Positions 1-8,365 of a DNA stretch of 33,398 nt are shown here, piece by piece. Positions within the stretch are counted from its first letter, which is position 1, and the number at the start of each line of letters is the position of its first letter. The notes under the pieces were generated by a model, which did no database searches, was not told the origin of the DNA, and saw nothing but the letters and a program-made list of their open reading frames with translations. A program made the position numbers and the translations under genes. Origin of the DNA: Candidatus Poribacteria bacterium (GTDB taxonomy: Bacteria; Poribacteria; WGA-4E; WGA-3G); contig JAAXHI010000301.1 of NCBI GenBank assembly GCA_012270875.1, positions 643-34,040 of the forward strand, given 5' to 3'.

Positions 1-698
1 TCTCCGAATTCGGCATCAGGTAGTGTGCGACCACAGTTATGCAATGCGTAAGCCCGTTCATAGAGTTCCCGATCATTTATTAGGACAATACCACCCTCAC
101 CCGCACAAAGATTTTTCGAGGACTGAAAGCTGAAGCATCCGAAGTGTCCCCAACTTCCAACACCGCGTCCACGCCACTCTGCACCGTGTGCCTGTGCGCA
201 GTCCTCCACAATCTTGAGATTGTGCCGATTCGCGATGTCAACAAGAGCGTCTAAGTCTGCTGGATATCCTGCGATATGGACTGGTAAAATAACTTTCGTC
301 TTATCCGTTATCGCGGCTTCAACTTTTGAAGGGTCCAATAGGAAACTGTCTGGTGCGGTATCTACGAAAACTGGAACCGCATGCGTCATGAGGATCGCAA
401 CGACTGTTGCTTGAAAGGTGTAGGGTGTTGTGATAACTTCATCGCCGGGACAGACACCCGCTGCCTTTAGGGCGATATAGAGTGCCGAGGTGCCGCTATT
501 GACACAAACACCGTAGTTCGCACCTTGGAATTCAGCGAACTGTTGTGCGAATTCGGGAACCTTTGGTCCGCCAACACCCCATTGTCCGCTTTTGTAAATA
601 GTTTCAAATGCTTCGATATCGGCAGGATCCTGCGTGGGCCATGTAGGGAAGCCAGCAGTTCGGACAGGTTCGCCGCCGTTTATTGCCAATGTTGCCAT
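1..698 (-). CDS. DegT/DnrJ/EryC1/StrS family PLP-dependent aminotransferase (3' end cut by window)
   Basis: Translating the minus strand from ATG at 698 gives an open frame of about 232 residues that runs off the window, so the C-terminal part is missing. It opens MATLAINGGEPVR, the usual start of sugar-type DegT aminotransferases. It continues with the substrate/PLP loop NSGTSALYIALKAAG, the PLP-phosphate region EDCAQAHGAEWRG, and FSFQSSKNLCAGEGG, whose lysine is the expected Schiff-base residue. Family members transaminate keto-sugars or cyclitols for surface glycans or secondary metabolites; the substrate cannot be read from sequence. A purine-rich GAAGGGGGA ribosome site lies just upstream. 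The gene starts 20 nt after the DUF402 stop on the same strand, so co-transcription is likely. Confidence 0.93.
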   Translation of the reverse strand, partial: MATLAINGGEPVRTAGFPTWPTQDPADIEAFETIYKSGQWGVGGPKVPEFAQQFAEFQGANYGVCVNSGTSALYIALKAAGVCPGDEVITTPYTFQATVVAILMTHAVPVFVDTAPDSFLLDPSKVEAAITDKTKVILPVHIAGYPADLDALVDIANRHNLKIVEDCAQAHGAEWRGRGVGSWGHFGCFSFQSSKNLCAGEGGIVLINDRELYERAYALHNCGRTLPDAEFG

Positions 699-718
699 CT
701 TTTCGTCCCCCTTCAATC

Positions 719-1273
719 CTAAGGTAGTTTTGCTACATAATCCTGCAAATCAGGAAGCTGCGCGTTGTTAAATACTGCTTGCAAGCGAAATTTCAAACGA
801 CCTTCTTCAACTTCAGCGATTAATGCCGTTAGGACGCTTCGCGCTTTTCTTTCTAATTCAGCGTCAATTGCGCCGTTTTGGATTGCTTCCTCAAATTCGT
901 CTTCATCTTGGATTTGATAGGTGCCATCTGGGTTTATCCAGAGATCCAAGAAGAGGTCGGTTATTTCAAAACAATTAAGTTGCCCTGTTACATCCAGGTT
1001 CCGTTTGACGGGTTTCATAATATCGCAATAATACCCGGTCCACTCGTTATTGAGATTGTAAACTTTGCCGACATCATACCACAGTCCAGTGAAGACGAAC
1101 CAGACCACAGCGAAGTTATTTGCTAAAACTGTCTCACCGTTTTGAACTATCGGTGAGGAGGGTTTAACCCGCTGAGACGTGACAATCACATCGTCGTCCA
1201 GATAAAGCAGCTCCTGTTGGAAGTGATTCACCCGATCGGGTGGTCTTTTATATGTAAGTGTTACAATCTCCAT
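719..1273 (-). CDS. DUF402 domain protein (FomD/Ntdp-like)
   Basis: A 184-residue soluble protein. The middle section (about 60-135) carries the DUF402 pattern: WYDVGKVYNLNNEWTGYYCD, then TDLFLDLWINPDG and QDEDEFEEA. The acidic residues of these motifs bind divalent metals in characterised members (FomD and the nucleoside tri-/diphosphatase Ntdp), which hydrolyse phosphoanhydride or nucleotidyl-phosphonate bonds. The domain is seen in the sequence; the hydrolase activity is inferred from the family and the substrate is unknown. The ATG lies exactly 12 nt after an AAGG in a 24-nt tandem duplication that forms its leader. The stop is 20 nt before the DegT-type gene, suggesting one transcript. 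No signal peptide or membrane segment. Confidence 0.82.
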   Translation of the reverse strand: MEIVTLTYKRPPDRVNHFQQELLYLDDDVIVTSQRVKPSSPIVQNGETVLANNFAVVWFVFTGLWYDVGKVYNLNNEWTGYYCDIMKPVKRNLDVTGQLNCFEITDLFLDLWINPDGTYQIQDEDEFEEAIQNGAIDAELERKARSVLTALIAEVEEGRLKFRLQAVFNNAQLPDLQDYVAKLP

Positions 1274-1321
1274 TTTTTTATATTCCCTTGCGGTTCGTTT
1301 TTTATATTCCCTTGCGGTTCG
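1274..1321 (-). repeat. Exact 24-nt tandem duplication forming the leader of the DUF402 gene
   Basis: Two identical 24-nt units (1274-1297 and 1298-1321) abut each other and the start codon. On the coding strand each unit begins CGAACCGCAAGGGAATAT and ends in six A. The AAGG can act as a Shine-Dalgarno site with a 12-nt A/T-rich spacer, so the duplication supplies two ribosome sites in series. The same AACCGCAAGG plus 12-nt spacer precedes the ATG at 26963. Confidence 0.9.
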
Positions 1322-1413
1322 ATTAGGTGGGTTGGGGCTTAAAAGTTCCTCTCCGTAGAGTCGCCCTCCATTTTGCGGCGTACTCGCCCATAAGCGATCT
1401 GCTTCATTCCAAG

Positions 1414-2502
1414 CTACGTGCTTTTTAATTTATTACGGAAGGCTTTAATATGTTCCGGTGTTGTCCCACAACAGCCACCTATTAAATAGGCACCGGTTTC
1501 AATGAGTTCAGGAACGTGACTTGCCATCTCTGATGGGGTCTGCGTATAGACGGTTTTGTGATTTTCATCAAGTTTTGGCATGCCAGCATTTGGGTATGCC
1601 ATCATCCGTTTCCCGTTGATTCCTGTTTCCGCAAGTGCTGTGCTGAGCTGGTGGATACCTGAAATCGCATAAGGCATTCCTGTATGTTCATCGCGTCTGG
1701 ATTCAGCACCGCAGTTCACACCGATGATACTGACGGCATCTAACAACGAGCCATCGCTTGAAAACTCACCGGACGTGAGAATCTCAAGCAGATCGGCAGG
1801 CGAGTTTCCCCAATCTGTCCGATAGATGACATTGCCAGTGCGCCGCTCTTTCGTCCATTTGTATGTCAAATTTACGGCGATGGGAAGACCTGTTTCACGT
1901 GCGATATCTACAGCGATCGCTGCTTCTTTTGCAGAAAACATCGTCTCGAGGCAAAGGAAATCCACGCCTTCTTCTGCTAAGGTGTGGATCACTAATTTAT
2001 GTGCTTCTCGTGCGTCATCATTTGGAATCCCGAAAGTGGTATCTCCACTATCGGCTTCTATTGCGCCGGGAGAGGGGCCGACGGAGCCTGCTATGTACAT
2101 CTCTTTTTCACTTTGTGCGATGGCGGCTTTTGCGTGTTGAACAGCGAGTCGTGTGAGTCGTTGTGCCCCCAATGCGTCCTGTCCAGCCATTTCCAAGTGA
2201 AGTGGAGACGCTACAAACGTATTTGTTCCAATCGCCTCAGCACCTGCGTTGATATAGTCCGAATGGATGTCAATGACAGTCGCGGCGTGCAATTCATTGG
2301 CGAGTGCACTGTTCGCGAGTTCTATATCGCGCTCGAACAACTGCGAACCGAACCCACCATCGTACAAAATTGGTTCATCAGATTTTAATCGTTCTCGAAA
2401 GGTTTTAATTTTACCTTGCGGTTCGGTGAGGCGTGCTAAGGGTTTCACGTCCCGCTCCGTATATCCGCCCTCCAAATGTGCAGTTAAGACAAATTGTGCC
2501 AT
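1414..2502 (-). CDS. Homocysteine S-methyltransferase family protein
   Basis: A 362-residue protein with the zinc-dependent homocysteine-binding (BHMT/MetH N-terminal) barrel. Evidence is ILYDGGFGSQLFERD (46-60) near the first strand, GVNCG with Cys264, and the terminal GGCCGTTPEHI with Cys344/Cys345; these three cysteines are the zinc ligands of the family. It should transfer a methyl group to homocysteine to form methionine, from a donor that may be the corrinoid protein encoded at 7550-8308. The reading frame starts about 30 residues before the usual family start. This extension (MAQFVLTAHLEGGYTERD) matches nothing I know, and the ATG at 2502 has no clear Shine-Dalgarno, so the start is uncertain. 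Downstream of the RACo-type activator on the same strand. Confidence 0.88.
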   Translation of the reverse strand: MAQFVLTAHLEGGYTERDVKPLARLTEPQGKIKTFRERLKSDEPILYDGGFGSQLFERDIELANSALANELHAATVIDIHSDYINAGAEAIGTNTFVASPLHLEMAGQDALGAQRLTRLAVQHAKAAIAQSEKEMYIAGSVGPSPGAIEADSGDTTFGIPNDDAREAHKLVIHTLAEEGVDFLCLETMFSAKEAAIAVDIARETGLPIAVNLTYKWTKERRTGNVIYRTDWGNSPADLLEILTSGEFSSDGSLLDAVSIIGVNCGAESRRDEHTGMPYAISGIHQLSTALAETGINGKRMMAYPNAGMPKLDENHKTVYTQTPSEMASHVPELIETGAYLIGGCCGTTPEHIKAFRNKLKST

Positions 2503-2534
2503 TTAGGGCATAATTTCATTACAGGTTATGCGCT

Positions 2535-2563
2535 TAGGATTATCCTGAAAACCTATAATCCTA
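2535..2563. repeat. 9-bp inverted repeat in the spacer between activator and homocysteine methyltransferase
   Basis: TAGGATTAT (2535-2543) is the exact reverse complement of ATAATCCTA (2555-2563), with an 11-nt loop. It sits in the 108-nt gap between the activator stop and the methyltransferase start. No T-run follows on the minus strand, so a simple intrinsic terminator is unlikely. An operator, a processing hairpin or a dispersed palindrome are all possible. Confidence 0.5.
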
Positions 2564-2610
2564 TAGAAATCGAAGAAGCCTATAAATCATAGTTCAGACT
2601 TTTGCCTTCT

Positions 2611-4500
2611 TTACAACGTTACTCGCATTGGTTTGAATTGACACCCTTCCACGAAGATGTCAAAGAAATCGGGGGTGGTCTCCAATTCAATATGTTCGAT
2701 GTTGTTGACAAATGCTTCAACACTTGCCCGTTTTTTGTCTGAAAGGAGTACAGCGGTTGCTCCTGCTACTGCGGCGTTGCCGATTTTGACGATGTTTGTT
2801 TCTGGAACGGGTGCCAGAAATCCGATTTCGATTGCATCTTGTAGGTTAACATAATTGGCGAAACCGCCCGCGAGAAAAAGTTTTGTGATGTTTTCGGGAG
2901 CACAACCGAAATGTCGTAGGACGATATACTGTCCACAGTAGTTTGCTGCCTTTGCTTGTGCCAGATTACTTGCATCCTCACGTGAGAAGGTAATCCCGTG
3001 TTCAGGCAAAAGCGGCATCACGCGTTGTTTCCTATCTGCAAAAACGCCTTTTGGACTCATCTGATCGTTCCGACGTAACTCGGCAAGCAGCGAGATCAAC
3101 CCGGAACCGCATAAACCTTGCGGTGTTTCTCCATCAATCGTCGTATAATCGAAATGGCTGTCATACCATTTCATAGACTCAATGGCACCCGGATAGGCGG
3201 GCATTCCGTATTCAATGCCGCCCCCTTCAAATGCTGGACCGGCAGGGCAGGATGCAGCTACCATCCGCTTCGCATTTCCGACAATCACCTCTGTGTTTGT
3301 TCCAACATCAACTAACATGATGATGTCATCCTGTGTGGCGATGTTGATTGTGACTAAATCGGCTGCGACATCCGCGCCGACATGGCTGGCAATCAACGGC
3401 AGGCTGTACACCATCGCTTTCGGGTTTGCCCGGATCCCCAAGCGGCGCGTCTTTTCTATAAGCGAAGTAGTTGAACGGATGCCGTCCCGATATTCATGCT
3501 CAATCAGGGATTTATAGGGTTTCTGTCCGATGCTCTGGACATCTTGTTTGAAGAAAATATCGCGCATCGTCGTGTTACCCACAACGACAACCTCATAAAT
3601 TTCTTGTCGGACGAAGTCGTGTCGGTCACACATCTCCATGATTTCGCTGTTTAATGCAGCGATAAGCGAGCGGCGCAGTTCACCGTGAAATTCACCGTCG
3701 TAAGTGATGCGGTTCATGACATCGCTGCCACCGAATCGTTGTGGGTTTTCAAAGGAACTGACAGAGACTGTTTTTCCGTTCTCCAAATCCACCAGATTTG
3801 CTACGACTGTGGTTGTCCCGATATCAATTGCTAACCCGTAAAGATGTCCTCGGTACCGGTCAATGGGTTCGTCGTTGTAATAGACGACTCCATCGTTATG
3901 GGTGACCTTTGGGCTTAATTCTGGTACTTCGTTGTCATCTGTAACGGTATGCGTTAGGATCCTCGGTGTACGGCGGAGCGGTGTGAACTCAATATCTTTA
4001 TCGATATCAAGCACAACTGCTTGGCAAGCAAGACGGTAGTTATCTCGGAGGAAGGCTTCTGCTTCATTAGGCGGTTGGAGGCTGTCCATCCCACGTTTAA
4101 TCTCAACGATACATTCGTGGCACTGTCCAGTTCGGAAGCAGGAGGTAGGTACTTGGACGGTTAAATCGTCTGCGTAGTCAAAAACAGTTTTTCCGGGGGT
4201 AAGTTGATAGGCTTTTCCGTCACATGTGATTGTGCCTTGTGATTCTGCTGCTTGATCGGGTGCGTCGGTTTCCCAAGCACTGCGATAATCTAATTTATCG
4301 TCTCCGACACAGAGAAGTCCTGTCCCTTCATCAATTTTCCGCTGATTTCGACACCCGAATTTCGCGGTGCAGTGGTCAAATCGGTTTTTGTAGGGACACC
4401 GATAGGTGGCTTGTTCATCGGCGTGGACGACCAAACCTTCAAAGATTTGTGTAATTTTACTGAGGCGTTTCTCGTATTCGGCTTTATCTATTTTTTTCAT
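2611..4500 (-). CDS. RACo-type corrinoid activation protein (2Fe-2S, ASKHA/DUF4445)
   Basis: A 629-residue protein. A plant-type 2Fe-2S domain lies at about 90-175, with Cys121, Cys127, Cys130 and Cys159 as likely cluster ligands (CFRTGQCHEC, then LACQAVVLD). An ASKHA ATPase-like part follows, with GLAIDIGTTTVVANLVD, VVVGNTTMRDIFF, LVDVGTNTEVIVG, LCGSGLISLLAEL and LFLAGGFANYVNL. Such proteins use reducing equivalents and ATP to return inactive Co(II) corrinoid to Co(I). An extra N-terminal segment holds Cys35, Cys44, Cys50 and Cys64, which could bind another metal site; I do not know this from the classical RACo. It lies in one direction with a corrinoid protein and a homocysteine methyltransferase, fitting a role in their reactivation. 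No strong ribosome site before the ATG. Confidence 0.9.
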   Translation of the reverse strand: MKKIDKAEYEKRLSKITQIFEGLVVHADEQATYRCPYKNRFDHCTAKFGCRNQRKIDEGTGLLCVGDDKLDYRSAWETDAPDQAAESQGTITCDGKAYQLTPGKTVFDYADDLTVQVPTSCFRTGQCHECIVEIKRGMDSLQPPNEAEAFLRDNYRLACQAVVLDIDKDIEFTPLRRTPRILTHTVTDDNEVPELSPKVTHNDGVVYYNDEPIDRYRGHLYGLAIDIGTTTVVANLVDLENGKTVSVSSFENPQRFGGSDVMNRITYDGEFHGELRRSLIAALNSEIMEMCDRHDFVRQEIYEVVVVGNTTMRDIFFKQDVQSIGQKPYKSLIEHEYRDGIRSTTSLIEKTRRLGIRANPKAMVYSLPLIASHVGADVAADLVTINIATQDDIIMLVDVGTNTEVIVGNAKRMVAASCPAGPAFEGGGIEYGMPAYPGAIESMKWYDSHFDYTTIDGETPQGLCGSGLISLLAELRRNDQMSPKGVFADRKQRVMPLLPEHGITFSREDASNLAQAKAANYCGQYIVLRHFGCAPENITKLFLAGGFANYVNLQDAIEIGFLAPVPETNIVKIGNAAVAGATAVLLSDKKRASVEAFVNNIEHIELETTPDFFDIFVEGCQFKPMRVTL

Positions 4501-4557
4501 GTTTATTGGTTACCGATTTTCAGTGGTACTATATCCAATCAAATTTTCACGATAATC

Positions 4558-4572
4558 GCGAGCACAGCTCGC
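4558..4572. repeat. Small GCGAGC-ACA-GCTCGC palindrome in a gene spacer
   Basis: A 6-bp stem (4558-4563 with 4567-4572) and an ACA loop lie in the 141-nt spacer between the endonuclease stop and the activator start. It is followed by CTCCTACAA, so the minus strand reads TTGTAGGAGCGAGCTGTGCTC. This resembles REP-like intergenic palindromes common in many genomes. No function is evident. Confidence 0.5.
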
Positions 4573-4641
4573 TCCTACAAGAAGATGGCGGTCTGTAAGC
4601 ATTTAAATCATACCACGCATAATTTGAAATTGGATGAAGCC

Positions 4642-5322
4642 CTAATTCTCTTCAATCAGTTTCTTTAAATCTTCAATAAAATGCTCAAAAAGTTTGACTT
4701 TGTCGCTTTCTTCAAGTTCTTCCGTTGTTAGGACATAAGTCCCATCAAGGTCAATCTCTGCAATGACTCGTTGTCTTTTTGCAGGATCTACTTTCGTCAG
4801 GTCTTTGTCTCTATCAGGTGTGATCAAATAAACCTTGATGTGTTTTGTATTCTCACTGTCCTGAAACTTGGACTTCCAGTAACTTGTCTGGACCAATCGC
4901 TCTCTCAAAGAGGTTTTACTTGAAATCACAGCAATGACCTGTGAATTTTGAGGTTTGTAAATAACAATGTCAGCATCAGGTAAAAGTCCTCCAAATCTTC
5001 CATAATTAACTGTCAAGTTTTGCTTAACAGCGTCTAATTCTTGGGACAGTCGTCTCCCGTTTAATTTACGGCCTCCAATTACCTTTACTTCATGTGATTC
5101 AAGTGCTTCTGTGATAATGTGTTGGAGGAGTTTTTCAAAATTATTCCCGATGAAAGAACGCCAACTTTGCCCTTTATCTTTCTTTGGCTCATGTTCTTCA
5201 AGGTAAGCGTAGCGAAGTTCCTGTGCTTTTTCCAAAAGTTCGTGAATGTATCTATAGGCTTCTACTCCGCGCTCTTCCACCATGTCATCATATAAATTCT
5301 TTAAATCTTCAAAACACTTCAC
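4642..5322 (-). CDS. BsaWI-like type II restriction endonuclease, copy 1
   Basis: A 226-residue protein with a PD-(D/E)XK nuclease core: LPDADIVIYKP (Pro115, Asp116, Asp118) and VIAVISSKTSLRERL (Ser134, Ser135, Lys136). The S-x-K followed by S/T-L-R-x-R resembles enzymes of the BsaWI and CCGG-cutting groups, where the arginines read the CCGG core; that specificity is inferred. It is the same length as its neighbour at 5473-6153, and about half of the residues match, with all core residues aligned at the same numbers. The start is GTG with GAGGGG about 8 nt upstream, similar to the leader of the other copy, which suggests a tandem duplication that included the ribosome site. Third gene of the restriction-modification operon. 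Confidence 0.75.
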   Translation of the reverse strand: MKCFEDLKNLYDDMVEERGVEAYRYIHELLEKAQELRYAYLEEHEPKKDKGQSWRSFIGNNFEKLLQHIITEALESHEVKVIGGRKLNGRRLSQELDAVKQNLTVNYGRFGGLLPDADIVIYKPQNSQVIAVISSKTSLRERLVQTSYWKSKFQDSENTKHIKVYLITPDRDKDLTKVDPAKRQRVIAEIDLDGTYVLTTEELEESDKVKLFEHFIEDLKKLIEEN

Positions 5323-5472
5323 AGTATCTACCCCTCTAACTTAACAGTAATGTACTCAGTCATATACATTTCTATGCCTGATGAATATGATACAAAACCT
5401 TTTGTCTTGGATTCCCACTGTGTCGTGGTGTATGCCTAGGCAAAAAGGCTTCATATCAAAGCACATACTGCC

Positions 5473-6153
5473 CTAATTACCCTCTATCAAATGCTTAAAA
5501 TCCTCAATAAAATGTTCAAAAAGTTTAACCTTAGCACTTTCGTCAAGGTCAGCCTCTGTTAGGACATAAGTCCCATCAAGGTCAATCTCTACAATAGCGC
5601 GGCCTTTCTTTGGAAGATAAGTGTCTGTCAAAGTCCCATCTTCGTCTGGCGTGATAAAATAGACCTTAATATGTTCCGTCGTTTTACTCTCCAGAAGTTT
5701 GAGTTTCCAGTAGCCCGTTTGAGCAATTCGCTCGCGCAATGTAACTTTGCTTGAAATCACAGCAATAATCTGAGAGTCTTTAGGGTTGTAAACTACAATA
5801 TCAACATCCGGTAAATGTAGCCCAAACGCGCCGTAATCAATTGCCAAATTCCGCTTAACACGGCCCAGTTCCAACGATAGGTTTCTACTCCTCTCTAACT
5901 TATTACCATTGATTACTTTCATACCGAGCGCTTCAATTGACTCCGTAATAATATGCTGGATCAACCTCTCAAAATTTTTCCCCTTAAAAGCGCGCCAACT
6001 TTGTTCATGGTCCCCATCGGGTTTCTCTCTCAAAAAATCCTGTTTATGACGTTCTTTGGCATCTTGCAAAAGTTGAGAAACCGTTCTGTAGGTTTCCACG
6101 CCATCTACTAATTGTCTCGCATTGTACATATCTTTCAAATCATCAAAGTCCAC
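5473..6153 (-). CDS. BsaWI-like type II restriction endonuclease, copy 2
   Basis: A 226-residue paralogue of the 4642-5322 product. The nuclease core is intact: LPDVDIVVYNP (Pro115, Asp116, Asp118) and IAVISSKVTLRERIAQ (Lys136). The conserved QSWRAFKGKNFE and HIITES stretch around 51-72 and the C-terminal EIDLDGTYVLT and VKLFEHFIED are shared by both copies. The GTG start lies 6 nt after the methyltransferase stop, with AAAGGAG 9 nt before it, so the two genes are almost certainly co-transcribed. Either this copy is the ancestral endonuclease and the other a duplicate, or the two form a heterodimer. The products contain no membrane segments and should be cytoplasmic DNA-cutting enzymes. Confidence 0.75.
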   Translation of the reverse strand: MDFDDLKDMYNARQLVDGVETYRTVSQLLQDAKERHKQDFLREKPDGDHEQSWRAFKGKNFERLIQHIITESIEALGMKVINGNKLERSRNLSLELGRVKRNLAIDYGAFGLHLPDVDIVVYNPKDSQIIAVISSKVTLRERIAQTGYWKLKLLESKTTEHIKVYFITPDEDGTLTDTYLPKKGRAIVEIDLDGTYVLTEADLDESAKVKLFEHFIEDFKHLIEGN

Positions 6154-6159
6154 AACTAT

Positions 6160-7473
6160 CTACTCCTTTAACCCAATAACAATATATTCTGTCGGGTACG
6201 CTTCGGAATCAGCTTTGTCCTTGCTAGCAAAGCGTCCTGTTTTTTCATCCCTTTTCTGAGGGAGAATCTTGAGAGGAATTTCGCGCTTTATGAGTTTATC
6301 CAGTTTAAAACCCGCATATTGCAAAGACTCAGCGAATGCTTCAGCGTTAAGTATATCAACACCCTTTAACTTCGTGTTCCCAATGACAAAGCAACATCTA
6401 CCGGTCGGTCTCAGAATCCTATAACTTTCGTCAAATACCTCCTGCATGTCAATAAAGAAGGCTTCAATTTCTTTAGCTTTCTTTTTACTCTTGGGCACCA
6501 TGTTACTAACAATTTCAGAAGCTATTTGCCCCTTTAGTACCTTATGATCGTAATGCTTATAGGAAGTCCCAATAAACTCTTTTCTATATTCTTTAAGATC
6601 CCCTGCTAAATCAAGCCAGAGCGTTGAGAGTTGATGTAGATCCGCGTATTCGTAACTTGTCACATAGGGACTTGAACTCACAATTAGATCAACACTATTA
6701 TTCGGAACAGGCTGCTCTTCTGCAGAACCTATTCGGATATTTAGGTAATCATCAGGGTTGTTTTTAACATCAGACGGGACAACATCATAAAATTGAGAAT
6801 TTCCCCTCAACATTTTTAGAAGGTGTCTTTTGATAGCATCATAGGGAAGTGTGGATCGCTTATTCAAATCTCGTATTGGCTTAGTGCTACTTTGGCTCCA
6901 AATTGAACACGTTTTAAGGACATGACTAAACGCGACAAGCAGAAAGAACTTGATCACTGATTCATCTTCTTTACGAATTACGGATAGGATTTTTCCAAGT
7001 TCGTCCCGTGTTGATTCTGTAAACCAGTAGTCTATCTTTTCTAAATGTCTTTCTGGAATATGAGGGTGTATTTGATTATTATTGAACAATCCATCTTTTT
7101 CCCCAAGGTTACAAATTTCTGATAGAAAATGCTTAACCTTCTTTTCAAGATGATCAGGGTGGATCGCTTTTGCTTTCGCTCCAGTCATCAGATAAGCAAC
7201 TTTATTAATGTCTGTTCCACTGGCATGAAACCCTCGCGATATAGCACTAACAATGGTTGTTCCACATCCCATAAACGGATCGTTCACACTAGCGTTTCCG
7301 TTGGTTAAGTACTCATCCATCAGGCGTTCAACAAGTTGTGGAATGAACTTAGCAGGATAGCGGTGGTAACCATGTGTCCATTTTCCCGTATCTGATGGTT
7401 TACAATTGGTAAACGACCACGTTTTGTCAATGGGAGCCTGGTTAAACCATTCAAAAATCTCATTCGGTCCCAT
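6160..7473 (-). CDS. DNA methyltransferase of the N6/N4 amino-methylase family
   Basis: A 437-residue protein with the exocyclic-amino DNA methylase fold. Motif X-like HGYHRYPAKFIP (34-45) is followed by motif I DPFMGCGTT (65-73), which binds S-adenosylmethionine, and catalytic motif IV SSSPYVTSYEY (266-276). The S-S-P-Y form is closer to the SPPY of N4-cytosine enzymes than to the DPPY/NPPY of N6-adenine enzymes, so N4-methylcytosine is the better guess. Between the motifs lies a long region that may hold target recognition. AAAGGAG sits 9 nt before the ATG. It is first in the operon, followed after 6 nt by an endonuclease gene, so it should protect host DNA from these nucleases. The region looks richer in A/T than its neighbours. 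Confidence 0.9.
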   Translation of the reverse strand: MGPNEIFEWFNQAPIDKTWSFTNCKPSDTGKWTHGYHRYPAKFIPQLVERLMDEYLTNGNASVNDPFMGCGTTIVSAISRGFHASGTDINKVAYLMTGAKAKAIHPDHLEKKVKHFLSEICNLGEKDGLFNNNQIHPHIPERHLEKIDYWFTESTRDELGKILSVIRKEDESVIKFFLLVAFSHVLKTCSIWSQSSTKPIRDLNKRSTLPYDAIKRHLLKMLRGNSQFYDVVPSDVKNNPDDYLNIRIGSAEEQPVPNNSVDLIVSSSPYVTSYEYADLHQLSTLWLDLAGDLKEYRKEFIGTSYKHYDHKVLKGQIASEIVSNMVPKSKKKAKEIEAFFIDMQEVFDESYRILRPTGRCCFVIGNTKLKGVDILNAEAFAESLQYAGFKLDKLIKREIPLKILPQKRDEKTGRFASKDKADSEAYPTEYIVIGLKE

Positions 7474-7549
7474 GAATTTGAACTCCTTTTTGCGTCGGAG
7501 TGGGGCTACAAGCCGCCAGCGAACGGAGGATTAGTTTTCTGATTTCGGT

Positions 7550-8308
7550 TTACCATTCCTCGTCTGGTGCTTCGAGGAACTGCTTAGCGAGTGCGACGCA
7601 GGCGAGGGCATCTTTCCCGTATCCATCAGCCCCCATATCGTCTGCGAATGTCTGTGTGACTGGTGCGCCGCCGACCATAATCTTGACTTCTTCCCGCAAA
7701 TCTTCGTCTATGAAGGCATCAATCGTTTTTCCCATGTTCGGCATGGTTGTCGTTAGGAGTGCTGACATCCCTAAAATCGGTGCCTCGTGTTCCTCAACGG
7801 CTTCAATGAATTCATCTTCGGAGGTATCAACACCGAGATCGTGTACGACGAAACCTGCGCCACGCAACATCATAATGCAGAGATTTTTGCCGATGTCGTG
7901 CAGATCGCCTTTGACGGTTCCCATAATGACCGTGCCGATGGGTTCGATGCCTGATTCGGAGAGGATTGGTTCAATATATGCCATTCCTGCTTTCATTGCG
8001 CGGGCGCATGCAAGGACTTCTGGTACGAAAATGAAGTTTTCTCGGAACTTGATGCCGACGATGCCCATCGCTGCGATGAGACCGTCATCCATAATCTCTA
8101 AGGCTTCTGTGCCTGCTTCGAGTGCTGCTTCCGTCAACTCATCGACAGTGTGATGATCGCCATCAATCAGCGCAGCGGCGATGTCTTGCATAGCGGGTGT
8201 TGCCTGCGCGAACGTGTCAATGGCGAGTGCTATTTCATCAGGTTCTTCCAAGAACTCTTCAATTTCTTCTCGGATAAATTCGTTTGCGATGTCACTAATA
8301 GATGCCAC
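7550..8308 (-). CDS. Corrinoid (B12-binding) methyltransferase protein
   Basis: A 252-residue protein with the two domains of MetH/MtaC-type corrinoid shuttles. A helical cap holds ALIDGDHHTVDELTEAAL and KFRENFIFVPEVLACARAMK. A Rossmann domain follows with the B12 motif GDLHDIGKN, in which the His (residue 137) is the lower cobalt ligand; then VHDLGVDT, GMSALLTTTM and MVGGAPV. It carries a methyl group on cobalt between a donor methyltransferase and an acceptor. I chose GTG at 8308 because GGAGG lies 12 nt upstream and a promoter at 8336-8365 overlaps the more distal ATG at 8365, which therefore cannot be in the mRNA. The homocysteine methyltransferase and activator further along the strand are likely partners. 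Confidence 0.92.
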   Translation of the reverse strand: MASISDIANEFIREEIEEFLEEPDEIALAIDTFAQATPAMQDIAAALIDGDHHTVDELTEAALEAGTEALEIMDDGLIAAMGIVGIKFRENFIFVPEVLACARAMKAGMAYIEPILSESGIEPIGTVIMGTVKGDLHDIGKNLCIMMLRGAGFVVHDLGVDTSEDEFIEAVEEHEAPILGMSALLTTTMPNMGKTIDAFIDEDLREEVKIMVGGAPVTQTFADDMGADGYGKDALACVALAKQFLEAPDEEW

Positions 8309-8335
8309 GTGTCTTGAATTCCTCCTCAAAGAGTT

Positions 8336-8365
8336 ATGATACCACACCCTCGAAAAAAATGGCAA
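8336..8365 (-). promoter_or_regulatory. Sigma70-type extended -10 promoter for the corrinoid protein gene
   Basis: Read on the minus strand: TTGCCA (8365-8360), 18-nt spacer, TATCAT (8341-8336) preceded by TGTGG, giving an extended TGn -10. Transcription would start near 8329, directly before the GAGGAGG ribosome site, leaving a leader of about 20 nt. The same TGTGGTAT(A/C)AT core is seen in two other promoters here (20630-20658 and 21604-21632). Confidence 0.65.

Noticed and set aside
3113-3122. CCTTGCGG word like the AACCGCAAGG leader element
   Set aside because: Here it encodes conserved Pro-Gln-Gly before LCGSG of the activator, so it is coding and not a leader.
7500-8153. 217-codon plus-strand frame opposite the corrinoid gene
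   Set aside because: Ser/Ala/Met-rich shadow translation of a gene with clear B12-binding motifs; no ribosome site or homology.
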